Numbered from the stretch's first letter, positions 25,927-34,806 are shown. The stretch is 64,000 nt of DNA from an uncultured Dorea sp. (GCA_910578495.1 CAJTRE010000001.1:62001-126000), one strand, 5' to 3'. Notes: generated from the sequence alone by a model not told the origin. Numbers and translations: made by a program.

Positions 25927-25961
25927 GTGGGAGGGTTATCCCGATATTACCACAAGGAGGT
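25927..25961 (+). promoter_or_regulatory. rplA leader hairpin with ribosome site
   Basis: GTGGGAGG at 25927-25934 and CCACAAGGAGGT at 25950-25961 repeat the layout found before rplK. The element begins at the first base after the rplK stop. Confidence 0.45.
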
Positions 25962-25969
25962 TTATTTAG

Positions 25970-26662
25970 ATGAAAAGAGGAAAGAAATATGTAGAGGCTG
26001 CAAAAGCTATCGACAGAGCAACACTTTACGATGTGGCAGACGCAGTATCATTAGTAAAAAAGACTGCAGTAGCAAAATTTGATGAGACGATTGAGGCTCA
26101 TATCAGAACAGGATGTGACGGACGTCACGCAGACCAGCAGATTCGTGGTGCGGTTGTACTTCCGCATGGAACAGGTAAGAAAGTTCGTATCTTGGTATTT
26201 GCAAAAGACGCAAAAGCAGCAGAGGCAGAAGCGGCTGGAGCAGATTACGTTGGAGGCGAAGAGCTTATTCCAAAGATCCAGAACGAGAACTGGTTTGAAT
26301 TTGACGTAGTAGTTGCAACACCGGACATGATGGGCGTTGTTGGCCGTCTTGGTCGTGTACTTGGACCAAAAGGACTTATGCCGAACCCGAAAGCCGGTAC
26401 AGTAACAATGGACGTTACAAAAGCTGTTCAGGAAATCAAAGCAGGTAAGATTGAGTACAGACTCGACAAAACAAACATTATCCATGTGCCAGTAGGTAAA
26501 GCATCCTTTACTGAGGAACAGCTTGCAGACAACTTCCAGACGCTTATCGATGCAATCAATAAAGCAAGACCGGCAACAGTAAAAGGCCAGTTCTTAAAGA
26601 GCGTGGTTCTCACGTCTACAATGGGACCAAGCGTTAAGGTTAATCCGATGAAACTGTCATAA
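25970..26662 (+). CDS. rplA: 50S ribosomal protein L1
   Basis: 230 residues. Signature VGRLGRVLGPKGLMPNPKAG around 124-143 and RTGCDGRHADQQIRG near the N-terminus. It binds 23S rRNA at the L1 stalk and often represses its own operon. A strong terminator follows, so unlike in most bacteria the transcript does not continue into rplJ. Confidence 0.98.
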   Translation: MKRGKKYVEAAKAIDRATLYDVADAVSLVKKTAVAKFDETIEAHIRTGCDGRHADQQIRGAVVLPHGTGKKVRILVFAKDAKAAEAEAAGADYVGGEELIPKIQNENWFEFDVVVATPDMMGVVGRLGRVLGPKGLMPNPKAGTVTMDVTKAVQEIKAGKIEYRLDKTNIIHVPVGKASFTEEQLADNFQTLIDAINKARPATVKGQFLKSVVLTSTMGPSVKVNPMKLS

Positions 26663-26679
26663 TTGAGATTGTAAATAAC

Positions 26680-26715
26680 AATTCCCGCAGAAATAATCTG
26701 CGGGAATTCTTTTGT
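26680..26715. terminator. Terminator after rplA
   Basis: AATTCCCGCAG pairs perfectly with CTGCGGGAATT (26698-26708), followed by TTTT runs. It also lies at the 3' end of the convergent aminotransferase gene. Confidence 0.88.
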
Positions 26716-26729
26716 CTTTTTTATTCTTT

Positions 26730-27953
26730 TTAATTGTCGCTTTGGTGATAGCCGTCCAAAAAGCTGCCCATTCTCTGTATTGCTGATGTGAGAGCTTCTA
26801 CTTCCGGCAGCATTACGATTCGGAAATGATCCGGTTCATGCCAGTCGAATCCGCTTCCTGGTACAAGTAATATATTTGTCGCGTATAAAAGATCTCTGGC
26901 AAATTTTTTGTCATTAGTAATGTTGAATTTCTTTACATCCAGTTTCGGGAATATATAAAAGGCTCCGCTGTTTTTTACAAAGGAAATACCGTCAATCTTC
27001 GCCAATTCTCGAACAGTTGCTTCGCGCTGCTCATAGATTCTTCCGCCCGGACGAACCATAGAAGCAGGAGTCTCCATGTCTTCAAGTGCAGCCGGGATTA
27101 CAATCTGCGCCAGTGTATTCGCACACAAACGCATGGAAGTAAGCTGGATAATACCCTGTCTGTAATCTTCGGTTAAATTTCTTGGACCACTGATAACCAT
27201 CCATCCACAACGATAACCACACAGGCAGTGAGATTTGGATAGACCATTCAGTGTCACAATAGGAAGATCCTCGGCCAGTGAAGCAAGTGATACGTGCTGT
27301 AAATCATCCATAACAAGGCGGTCATAGATTTCATCCACAAAGAGTAAGAGACCGTTCTCTCTTGCGATCTGTGCTAATTCAAGCAGAATCTCCTTCGGAT
27401 ACAACGCACCTGTCGGATTGTTCGGATTGATAATTACCATGGCTTTTGTCCGGGATGTGATTTTTGAACGGATATCCTGTAAATCCGGATACCATGATGC
27501 TTTCTCGTCACAAGTGTAAAATACCGGTTTTCCTCCAGCGAGATATACAGAATTTCCCCAGAGGGAATAGCTTGGAGCCGGAACAAGCACTTCGTCGCCA
27601 TCGTTCAGCAGAGGAAATAATGCGAAAGATACGACTTCGCTGACACCGTTTCCGATAAATACATCGTCTGGTGCAATTCCTTTGATTCCTTTGCTTTTCT
27701 CGTATTCACAGATTGACTCTCTCGCTGCTGGCATACCTTTAAAATCACAATATCCTACGCCGTCTTGAATGTGATCTGTCAGCGCTTTTTTGATGCTTTC
27801 TGGGAGTCCGAACCCAAAAGTTGCAGGATTTCCAGTATTCAGTTTTAAAATATTCCGTCCCTCCTGCTGCATTTTCATTGCTTCCATAAATAATGGACCG
27901 CGGATGTCGGAATGTACATGTTCCATCCGCTGAGCTCTTATTATCTCTGTCAT
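26730..27953 (-). CDS. PLP-dependent aminotransferase, class I (AlaA-like)
   Basis: 407 residues from the ATG at 27953 (AAAGGTG upstream); the frame is open 90 bases further upstream without a better start. NPNNPTG at 176-182 and the PLP lysine K240 in NGLSKSHCLCGYRCGW are clear. It resembles alanine/glutamate-pyruvate type aminotransferases of the AlaA group. The true substrate cannot be told. It is divergent from a LysR gene, with paired direct repeats between them, so that regulator may control it. Confidence 0.88.
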   Translation of the reverse strand: MTEIIRAQRMEHVHSDIRGPLFMEAMKMQQEGRNILKLNTGNPATFGFGLPESIKKALTDHIQDGVGYCDFKGMPAARESICEYEKSKGIKGIAPDDVFIGNGVSEVVSFALFPLLNDGDEVLVPAPSYSLWGNSVYLAGGKPVFYTCDEKASWYPDLQDIRSKITSRTKAMVIINPNNPTGALYPKEILLELAQIARENGLLLFVDEIYDRLVMDDLQHVSLASLAEDLPIVTLNGLSKSHCLCGYRCGWMVISGPRNLTEDYRQGIIQLTSMRLCANTLAQIVIPAALEDMETPASMVRPGGRIYEQREATVRELAKIDGISFVKNSGAFYIFPKLDVKKFNITNDKKFARDLLYATNILLVPGSGFDWHEPDHFRIVMLPEVEALTSAIQRMGSFLDGYHQSDN

Positions 27954-28036
27954 TGTTGTCACCTTTCGTATTATATTTTTTATAATGTAAGAGAATTCTC
28001 TTTTCCTTGCCTTTATCATAAACCTGTCATATAATA

Positions 28037-28085
28037 TATTCAAATATCTATAATGATATAATGATTATATTCATATATCTATAAT
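28037..28085. promoter_or_regulatory. Paired direct repeats between aminotransferase and LysR gene
   Basis: TATTCAAATATCTATAAT (28037-28054) and TATTCATATATCTATAAT (28068-28085) differ at one base and are 31 bases apart, about three helical turns. They sit between two divergent genes; a likely LysR binding site. Confidence 0.6.
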
Positions 28086-28148
28086 AAGCATATATATACT
28101 TTGAAACTGTCGATATACACAATATATAAGAAAGGCGGGAAAACGGTT

Positions 28149-29102
28149 GTGTTCAAAGGGAAAGATTATGTTTACGAAGTGTATCGGGAAAAGAGTTTCT
28201 CGAAAGCTGCTCAAAATTTATATATCAGTCAGCCGTCGCTTAGCGCTCGTGTGAAAAAGATAGAAGAGGCGATCGGTTTTCCGCTGTTTGACCGCAGTAC
28301 CAGTCCGTTGCAGTTGACAGAGATTGGGAAAGTATATATTGAGGCCTCAGAGGAGATTTATCAGATTGAACAGCGGATGGAGAACTACATTAATAGTCTG
28401 TCTACATTAAAGACGGGGCATCTGTCCATCGGTGCTAGTAACGTGTTTGCTGCATGTGTTATGCCAAGGCTGGTTACTGATTTTAAGCGGAATTTTCCGG
28501 ATGTGGACATTCGGATTACGGAGGGAAACACTATACAGCTTGAGTCTATGCTCAGTAACAATGCACTTGATTTTGTGATTGATAATTATCGCTATGACAG
28601 TACGATGTACAACAAAGAACTGTACTGCCGGGAGAATGTCCTTTTGGCTGTTCCGAAGCGTTTTCCGGTGAATGAAAAACTGAAACAATATCATCTTTCT
28701 TATGACGATATGAAGAATAAGAAATATTCGGGGGCGCATATTCCGGCGGTTCCGCTTTTTGAGTTGGCAGATCTTCCGTTTATTATGTTGACGCCCGGAA
28801 ATGATACCCGTATCCGGGGAGACCGCCTTTGCCGCGAGGCGGGATTCCATCCCAATATTGTGTTGGAGCTGAATCAACAGTCTACAGCTTATATGGCGGC
28901 CTCTACGCAGCTTGGAGCAACCTTTATAAGTGATATTTTGGTGAGCCAGCTTCCGTCCTTGGAAAATTTGGTGTATTACAAATTGGATGGGAAAACCGCG
29001 GAAAGAGAGGTTTTTTTCTATTACAAAAATCATAAATATAAGACTCGGATTATGACAGAGTTTTTGGCGTTCATGTGCCGCGCAAATAATAAAAGATTAT
29101 AA
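28149..29102 (+). CDS. LysR-family transcriptional regulator
   Basis: 317 residues if started at GTG 28149 (AAAGGCGGG 9 bases upstream); the frame extends up to 28101. The N-terminal winged helix has SFSKAAQNLYISQPSLSARV with LTEIGKVYIEAS after it. The effector-binding domain follows (HLSIGASNVFAACVMPRL). It is transcribed away from the aminotransferase gene. It ends 6 bases inside the 3' end of the opposing LysR gene. Ligand unknown. Confidence 0.88.
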   Translation: MFKGKDYVYEVYREKSFSKAAQNLYISQPSLSARVKKIEEAIGFPLFDRSTSPLQLTEIGKVYIEASEEIYQIEQRMENYINSLSTLKTGHLSIGASNVFAACVMPRLVTDFKRNFPDVDIRITEGNTIQLESMLSNNALDFVIDNYRYDSTMYNKELYCRENVLLAVPKRFPVNEKLKQYHLSYDDMKNKKYSGAHIPAVPLFELADLPFIMLTPGNDTRIRGDRLCREAGFHPNIVLELNQQSTAYMAASTQLGATFISDILVSQLPSLENLVYYKLDGKTAEREVFFYYKNHKYKTRIMTEFLAFMCRANNKRL

Positions 29103-29999
29103 AATTTTCCAAAGCTGTTCCTGGGTAAAATGTATAAATTCTTTTGCTGTTTCTGATAAGGCAAAATAATCTGGAAAAACAAAATAGTAGTCGACAGATT
29201 CTTCTAGTTCAGGAACTAAAATGCGCGAAAGAGTTCCCTTTTTAATGGCATGTTTGGCCGCGTTTGTATACATGAATGAAATGGCGTGGATTTCCTGAAG
29301 ATAAATTTCAATAGCGTTCATGCTTCCGGCTTCTAAAATAACAGAAAAATCTGCCCAATTGTATCCATGATGTGAAAAAACATGTTGCAGAATATTGGAG
29401 GCGGCAGAGTTGTGCTCCCGGTATATGATATTTTCTTTTTGAAGCTGCTTCAATGAACATGTTTTGCCTGCCAGGTGGTGAGTTGGATTACAAACGCACC
29501 AAATGAAGTCATGGGTAAAAAGCTCCTTATCCATATCAGGAGGGAGGGCGTAAGTATCCAAGATGGCATAATCAATTTTGCCTGCCTGTAAGAGACGAAG
29601 CGCTTCCTTTCCGGATGAAATATAGGAACATATGCGATGTGACGGATGCGTTTTAGTGTACTCCGTAACCAGCTTGGGAAGTACGTATTCAGCCAGAGTT
29701 AAGTTAGAGGAAAATGTAATTTCAGAGCGAGTTTCAGTAGTGTCAAATTCTGTAATTTTTTGATAAATCCGATTGGACAAAGCGGTCAGTTTGGACATTT
29801 CTTTTTCTAAAAATATTCCCTCCGGGGTTAAAGAAAAGTTTTTTCGCTCATAATTTATGAGTTTTTTTCCGTAATATTTTTCTAAATATTGGATATGCTG
29901 TGTTACGGCAGGTTGTGTAATGTTGAGTTCCTTAGATGTTTGTGTAAAACTTTTTGTTTGACATAAATTCAGAAAAGTATCAATTCTATAGTTTAACAT
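29097..29999 (-). CDS. LysR-family transcriptional regulator
   Basis: 300 residues. The N-terminal HTH is SFTQTSKELNITQPAVTQHI, followed by LINYERKNFSLTPEG. The periplasmic-binding-like domain starts near EITFSSNLTLAEYVLPKLV. It is divergent from the nitrilase/permease/NicX-like operon 188 bases away and therefore its probable regulator. It is not a close copy of the other LysR. The intergenic region is very AT-rich with a palindrome ATAAATATTTAT at 30065-30076. Confidence 0.88.
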   Translation of the reverse strand: MLNYRIDTFLNLCQTKSFTQTSKELNITQPAVTQHIQYLEKYYGKKLINYERKNFSLTPEGIFLEKEMSKLTALSNRIYQKITEFDTTETRSEITFSSNLTLAEYVLPKLVTEYTKTHPSHRICSYISSGKEALRLLQAGKIDYAILDTYALPPDMDKELFTHDFIWCVCNPTHHLAGKTCSLKQLQKENIIYREHNSAASNILQHVFSHHGYNWADFSVILEAGSMNAIEIYLQEIHAISFMYTNAAKHAIKKGTLSRILVPELEESVDYYFVFPDYFALSETAKEFIHFTQEQLWKIL

Positions 30000-30187
30000 A
30001 TCAATTTTTCCCCATTATAAAATTAAATAGTTTAAAAATTTTCATAAAATAAATTTATAAAATAATAAATATTTATAATTTTATTTTATTATAAGGCAGT
30101 GCTAAGATAGAGTCAAGAGAATCCACATCTTGTTTGGATAATATGATTAAAAGGCCTTTTGATAAATAAAGTTTTGGAGGTGAAAAG

Positions 30188-30979
30188 ATGTTAAAAGTAG
30201 GAATTGTTCAATTGTCCGTAGAAGAAGGTAAGATAGAAGAGAACCTTTTGCATATGGAAGAGATGATAAAAAAGTATAAAGATGAAAGCATAGATTTGCT
30301 TTGTTTTCCGGAATTATGTATAAGCGGCTATGACTATGATGTGGCAGAACAATCTTTTGAAGAGGAGAGAAGCATTCAGGCACTGGCGGCTAAGTATCAT
30401 TTGGCAATTCTTGCGGGTATATCTTTGCGAGAAGAAGGGGAAATGTACGATGCGGCTGGTATTTGGGATGAACATGGCGTGCGTTTGGGCATTTATCGTA
30501 AAATTCATTTGTGGGAGACGGAGAATGGGGTTTTTAATCAAGGTGATCAGATTTCCGTTATTCCCTTTAAAGAGTGGAAGATTGGGATTTTGATATGTGC
30601 GGATTTGGCATTTCCGCAAGTATCTTCTGTTTTGAAACAAAGGGGATGTGATGTTATTTTTTATCCAAGCGCATGGGGGCGCGGTCCTGGTTTTGCGGAA
30701 TTATTTGTGAATTGTGGGCGGATCCGGGCGGCGGAGAATCAAATTTATACTGTTGTGCTGAATCGGGGAGACGGAGATAGGGAGTATTGTGGCAGTACGA
30801 CTGTTTCTAATCCCGACGGAACAGTGCTTGCCAGTATTGAAGATACAAAAGAAGGGTTTGTGAAAGTTGTATTAGAAAAAAAGAAAATAGCAGAAATTCG
30901 AAAAACAATTGCCTGGACGGATATGAGACAGGAAGCGTTATATAAAAAATTAGAAAGTGAGGAAAACGGATATGGCTAA
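30188..30979 (+). CDS. Carbon-nitrogen hydrolase (nitrilase superfamily)
   Basis: 263 residues with the full Glu-Lys-Cys triad: E42 (CFPELCISGYDY), K105 (YRKIHLW) and C137 (LICADLAFP). It hydrolyses a non-peptide C-N bond such as an amide, nitrile or carbamoyl group. It is in one operon with an NCS1 permease (8-base overlap) and a NicX-like gene. With those neighbours it probably acts on a carbamoyl or amide intermediate of an imported heterocycle. The substrate is not predictable from sequence. GGAGGTG precedes the ATG. Confidence 0.88.
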   Translation: MLKVGIVQLSVEEGKIEENLLHMEEMIKKYKDESIDLLCFPELCISGYDYDVAEQSFEEERSIQALAAKYHLAILAGISLREEGEMYDAAGIWDEHGVRLGIYRKIHLWETENGVFNQGDQISVIPFKEWKIGILICADLAFPQVSSVLKQRGCDVIFYPSAWGRGPGFAELFVNCGRIRAAENQIYTVVLNRGDGDREYCGSTTVSNPDGTVLASIEDTKEGFVKVVLEKKKIAEIRKTIAWTDMRQEALYKKLESEENGYG

Positions 30980-32279
30980 AGAAAAAAATAAAGTAATTGT
31001 AGAAGATGAGCCAATGAAACCAATACCAGAAAATGGCAGACAGTCGTGGATTACACCGGCGACAATTGTTGCCGGATGTGAATTCTGTGTTCCAGTGTTA
31101 ATGGTTGGTGCAACCTTGATTGGTTCGTTTGGTTTGAAAGGCATGATACCGGTAGTGCTTTTTACATTTTTATTATTAACATGGATAGGAAACAGCTTAA
31201 ACGGTTATATGGGAGCAAAGACGGGACTGTCTTCTTCGGTAATAGCACGTCAGGATTTTGGAGATAAACAGGCGAAATTTATTATTGCTATGGTAATCGG
31301 TGTTGTAAGTATGGGCTGGTGGGCAATCCAGACGGCAACAACAGGAAATGCGTTATGCGCTGTACTGGGGATAGATTATAACGTGAATCGTACGGCGTGG
31401 GCTGTTATAACTGTTATTGTGGGATTGCTGTTTGCCATTCCGTCTATAATTGGTTATTCATCCATGAAATGGACAGATTATTTTGCTGTTCCATGCGGTC
31501 TGATATTATGTATCGGCGGCGTGTATCTGGCTCTGAAAAATATAGGTTTTCATGAGATTATAAACTATCAGGGGAATGGAGAGCTGTCGTTTGCGGTAGG
31601 TGTTTCGGCGGTATTAGGTCTTAATGTTTCTCAGTTTGTAATATCTGCTGACTATACGAGGTATGCGAAAGCAAAATGGAAAGATAATATTTTAATTCCG
31701 TTAGGAGTGATTGTAGTAGGTATACCGTTGGTTATTATAGGCGGCGTGATGGCCGTTGGACATGGAACGGCAGATATTGTGTCGGTTATGCAGAATTTAG
31801 GGTTTCCGACATGGGGATTTCTTGTACTGTGGTTGGCGTCATGGACAAGTCAATTGGTAAATAATTATACAATGGGATTGTCTTTTTCAAATATAATTAA
31901 TGTGAAAAACAATAAAGGGCGTGCGGTAGTAACGTTTGTAGCAACGATTGTGTCTATTGGACTTGCTTTGTGGGGGATTCTTGATCATTTTACATCATTA
32001 TTAAGTTTGGCATCACTTCTCTATCCGCCGATTGCGGCTGTGATGTTCGTGGGATTTTTTGCAAGGAAAGAGAAATGGTCAGATAATCTCGGATGGAATT
32101 TTATGGCGACAATTGCTATGGCTGCAGGGGTTGTAGTGGGATATGTTACTACATATGTGGCTGCTGTAGGAATTCCGCCGCTTCAATCACTTATTGTTAC
32201 AGCAATCGTATATTATTTTGTTATGAAAATAAAATCAAAAATTGCACCGGACAAATTTACGGAAGGAATGTTTGAATAA
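30972..32279 (+). CDS. NCS1-family nucleobase/heterocycle permease
   Basis: 435 residues from the ATG at 30972 with GAGGAAAA upstream; about 12 membrane segments. The cytosolic start is charged, then TPATIVAGCEFCVPVLMVG. Cytosine-permease-like features include GWWAIQTATTGNALC and VSQFVISADYTRYAKAKW. It resembles CodB-type transporters for cytosine, allantoin, hydantoin or similar. It is coupled to the nitrilase gene upstream. No cytosine deaminase is present, so cytosine use seems unlikely. Confidence 0.88.
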   Translation: MAKEKNKVIVEDEPMKPIPENGRQSWITPATIVAGCEFCVPVLMVGATLIGSFGLKGMIPVVLFTFLLLTWIGNSLNGYMGAKTGLSSSVIARQDFGDKQAKFIIAMVIGVVSMGWWAIQTATTGNALCAVLGIDYNVNRTAWAVITVIVGLLFAIPSIIGYSSMKWTDYFAVPCGLILCIGGVYLALKNIGFHEIINYQGNGELSFAVGVSAVLGLNVSQFVISADYTRYAKAKWKDNILIPLGVIVVGIPLVIIGGVMAVGHGTADIVSVMQNLGFPTWGFLVLWLASWTSQLVNNYTMGLSFSNIINVKNNKGRAVVTFVATIVSIGLALWGILDHFTSLLSLASLLYPPIAAVMFVGFFARKEKWSDNLGWNFMATIAMAAGVVVGYVTTYVAAVGIPPLQSLIVTAIVYYFVMKIKSKIAPDKFTEGMFE

Positions 32280-32294
32280 AGGGAGGAAAAGGTT

Positions 32295-33368
32295 ATGGAA
32301 CTAAAATTAGGATTTGAGGCAAGAGACGAATATTTACAGTTAGAAACATATAAAGGTGCAATGACACTTATGAAAGATGTTATGCTTGTGAAACCGGGTG
32401 AAAGTGTGCTTATTACAGGTGATACGTCATCAGATAAACGAGTAATGGACGCATTTGCAGCGGCAGCATATACAATAGAGGCTATACCTGTGACAATGGC
32501 GTATGCGACTGCGCCTCTTTCACTTTTAGATCCGCCGGAGCCTGTGCAGGCTGCTGCAATGGAGTGTGATGTTTGGGTAGAGTGCGCATATCAGACAGTG
32601 CAGCACACCGCCTCTTGGCAGAAAGTTATTAAGGCGGGAAGAGTTCGTTACATATGTCTGACAGGGATAGATGTCGATATGCTCACAAGATGTGTGGCGA
32701 ATGTAAATTATGAAGCAATGGTTGAATTTGGGGAATACTTGAAGGCAACTATTGAAGGAACTGATAAGATTGAAGTAAAATCAGCAAATGGAACGAATCT
32801 TGTTGCTTATGAAAAAGGGCGAAAAGTAAGACATTCTGGGCAGAAGGCTACAATAAAAGGCTATCCATTTATGCTGGGAGGACAGATTTCATGGTGTCCG
32901 GTGGAGAGTACAATTAATGGAACACTGGTACTGGATGGTGCGATTTGGCCGCCGGCCGATATTTGTAAGATTAATGAGCCGATTCAACTAACATTGAAGG
33001 ATGGCGTTGTTACCGATATTGAAGGCGGCAAAGAAGCGGCAAGGTTAGCAGAGTGGATGGCATCATTTAATGATCCGGCTTCCTATAGGCTGGCGCACTA
33101 TTCCCTTGGGTTTAATCCGGGAGTGACGGCTCCGACGGGAAGAATTGTAGAGGATGAGCGAGTATTCGGCGGCATAGAGTTTGGAATAGGAAGTCAGGGG
33201 GCTGCCATCATGGGCGAAAAATGGGATGCGCCGAGCCATACAGATGGAACAATTGTTAAGCCAACGCTGATTTTTGATGATGTAGTGTTCGAACAAGACG
33301 GTGTATATTTAGATCCAAAAGCAAGAGAGTTCTGTAGAAAAATGGGAATCCCGGGATATGAAGAATAA
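32295..33368 (+). CDS. M29 aminopeptidase/NicX-like metalloenzyme
   Basis: 357 residues. It resembles the M29 aminopeptidase superfamily that also includes 2,5-dihydroxypyridine dioxygenase (NicX). Visible motifs: VKPGESVLITGDTSSDKRV near residue 33, VESTINGTLVLDGAIWPP around 211-228, GFNPGVTAPTGRIVEDERVFGG and GIGSQGA further on, and a His in APSHTDGTIV. M29 enzymes bind metal through such Glu/His residues, but I have not verified the full set. Databases usually label such proteins leucyl aminopeptidase. Together with a transporter and a C-N hydrolase it looks catabolic rather than proteolytic. That is inference. Confidence 0.65.
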   Translation: MELKLGFEARDEYLQLETYKGAMTLMKDVMLVKPGESVLITGDTSSDKRVMDAFAAAAYTIEAIPVTMAYATAPLSLLDPPEPVQAAAMECDVWVECAYQTVQHTASWQKVIKAGRVRYICLTGIDVDMLTRCVANVNYEAMVEFGEYLKATIEGTDKIEVKSANGTNLVAYEKGRKVRHSGQKATIKGYPFMLGGQISWCPVESTINGTLVLDGAIWPPADICKINEPIQLTLKDGVVTDIEGGKEAARLAEWMASFNDPASYRLAHYSLGFNPGVTAPTGRIVEDERVFGGIEFGIGSQGAAIMGEKWDAPSHTDGTIVKPTLIFDDVVFEQDGVYLDPKAREFCRKMGIPGYEE

Positions 33369-33393
33369 TAGTTACGAATTTGTGTAAAACCCA

Positions 33394-33422
33394 TTGACAA
33401 TCATCTGAAATTATGCTATTTT
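33394..33422 (+). promoter_or_regulatory. Promoter of rplJ-rplL
   Basis: TTGACA at 33394-33399 and TATTTT at 33417-33422 with a 17-base spacer, directly ahead of the L10 leader. Confidence 0.75.
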
Positions 33423-33427
33423 ACTTT

Positions 33428-33556
33428 AGTAACTGCCGAAGACAGTAGGTGCTCGCAAGAGCGTAAGCAGACAAACGCCTACCGAGGAAGAATAGATTTG
33501 ATACTATGAGTATGAATTTATAAACCTCTGTGTCTTTGTGCACAGAGGTATTTTAT
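33428..33556 (+). ncRNA. Ribosomal protein L10 leader with terminator
   Basis: The core GACAGTAGGTGCTCGCAAG (about 33441-33459) with CGCCTACCGAGG closing it (33476-33487) is the L10(L12)4 binding leader of Firmicutes. It ends in a strong hairpin ACCTCTGTG/CACAGAGGT (33524-33549) and a T-rich tail, so excess L10 should attenuate rplJL. Confidence 0.88.
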
Positions 33557-33606
33557 ATTTATTCGGCGGTGCGAATACCAAAATCTAATAAGGAGGTGCA
33601 CCATTC

Positions 33607-34128
33607 GTGGCAAAAGTTGAATTAAAACAACCTATCGTACAGGCTATTGCAGATGACGTGAACGGCGCGGCAAGTGTTGTGCTGGTTGACTACCGCGGAC
33701 TTACAGTTGCAGAGGATACAGATCTTCGTAAACAGTTAAGAGAAGCAGGTATCATCTACAAAGTTTGTAAAAACACAATGATGAAAAGAGCTTTTGAAGG
33801 AACAGAGTTTGCTGGTTTAGATGAGCATCTGGAAGGACCAAGTGCTATCGCAATTTCTAAAGATGACGCTACAGCTCCAGCAAGAATCCTTTGCAAATTT
33901 GCAAAGAATGCAAAAGCCCTTGAATTAAAAGCAGGTGTGGTTGAAGGCGAAGTATATGATGCGGCAGCTTTAAGTGAACTGGCAAAAATTCCGTCCAGAG
34001 AAGAATTGCTGTCCAAATTACTTGGAAGCTTACAGTCACCAATTACAAATCTTGCTCGTGTTCTTAACCAGATCGCAGAGCAGGACGGCGCAGAGAACTG
34101 CGAGCCGGCGGCTCAGGCAGAGGAGTAG
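33607..34128 (+). CDS. rplJ: 50S ribosomal protein L10
   Basis: 173 residues starting at GTG 33607 with AAGGAGGTG upstream. The N-terminal rRNA-binding part has VLVDYRGLTVAEDTDLRKQL and KNTMMKRAFEGTEF. The C-terminal helix binds L7/L12 dimers. It is controlled by the leader in front of it. Separated from rplA by 6.9 kb of unrelated genes. Confidence 0.97.
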   Translation: MAKVELKQPIVQAIADDVNGAASVVLVDYRGLTVAEDTDLRKQLREAGIIYKVCKNTMMKRAFEGTEFAGLDEHLEGPSAIAISKDDATAPARILCKFAKNAKALELKAGVVEGEVYDAAALSELAKIPSREELLSKLLGSLQSPITNLARVLNQIAEQDGAENCEPAAQAEE

Positions 34129-34166
34129 AGCGCTTGGCGAGGTACTCTCGAGCTTAGTGCGCACCC

Positions 34167-34212
34167 CATCTGCTCACTTGACGAGGTATTGTCGAGGTTT
34201 GTGAGACAGATG
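34167..34212 (+). repeat. Hairpin between rplJ and rplL
   Basis: CATCTGCTCAC pairs with GTGAG-A-CAGATG (one bulge), enclosing an inner CGA/TCG. A related weaker structure with CGAG/CTCG lies just before (about 34131-34162). No T run follows, so these are not terminators. Confidence 0.5.
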
Positions 34213-34252
34213 ATACATTTCAAAGAAAATAATATTAATGGAGGAAAATAAA

Positions 34253-34630
34253 ATGGCAAAATTAACAGTAGCTGAGTTTATTGATGCAATCAAAGAGTTA
34301 TCAGTATTAGAATTAAATGATTTAGTAAAAGCTTGTGAAGAAGAGTTTGGTGTTTCAGCAGCAGCAGGTGTTGTAGTTGCAGCAGCGGCTGGAGATGGTG
34401 CGGCAGCAGAGGAAGAGAAAGATGAGTTCAATGTAGAGTTAGTATCTGCAGGCTCTTCTAAAGTTAAAGTAATCAAAGTTGTTCGTGAGATCACAGGACT
34501 TGGATTAAAAGAAGCTAAAGAAGTAGTTGACGGAGCTCCTAAGGTAATCAAAGAAGGCGTATCTAAAGCTGAGGCTGAGGAAATCAAAGCTAAACTTGAG
34601 GCTGAGGGTGCAGAGGTTAGCCTTAAATAG
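34253..34630 (+). CDS. rplL: 50S ribosomal protein L7/L12
   Basis: 125 residues from the ATG at 34253 (GGAGG upstream). N-terminal dimerisation part (LSVLELNDLVKACEEEFGVS), an Ala-rich hinge, and the C-terminal domain with IKVVREITGLGLKEAKEVVD. It recruits translation factors. A terminator follows. Confidence 0.98.
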   Translation: MAKLTVAEFIDAIKELSVLELNDLVKACEEEFGVSAAAGVVVAAAAGDGAAAEEEKDEFNVELVSAGSSKVKVIKVVREITGLGLKEAKEVVDGAPKVIKEGVSKAEAEEIKAKLEAEGAEVSLK

Positions 34631-34659
34631 TCTGGACGGACTGATTGAGAATAACAATG

Positions 34660-34700
34660 AAGGGTATTGTGCAAGTTTACTTGTGACAATACCCTTTTGT
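34660..34700 (+). terminator. Terminator after rplL
   Basis: AAGGGTATTGT pairs with ACAATACCCTT (34686-34696), then TTGTTGTT. It ends the rplJL transcript, leaving rpoB on its own promoter 21 kb away. Confidence 0.85.
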
Positions 34701-34778
34701 TGTTATGCAAAACACACAAAAATCAATGTTAGAATTTGTATATAATCAACAAATTGAAATTAGAATAAGAAAACAATA

Positions 34779-34806
34779 TTGAGAAATTTATATAAACGTT
34801 TATAAT
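34779..34806 (+). promoter_or_regulatory. Promoter with LacI-type operator upstream of rbsK
   Basis: TTGAGA (34779-34784), 16-base spacer, TATAAT (34801-34806). The perfect palindrome TATAAACGTTTATA (34791-34804) overlaps spacer and -10. Nearly the same arrangement stands before the LacI gene at 37550. Confidence 0.75.
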
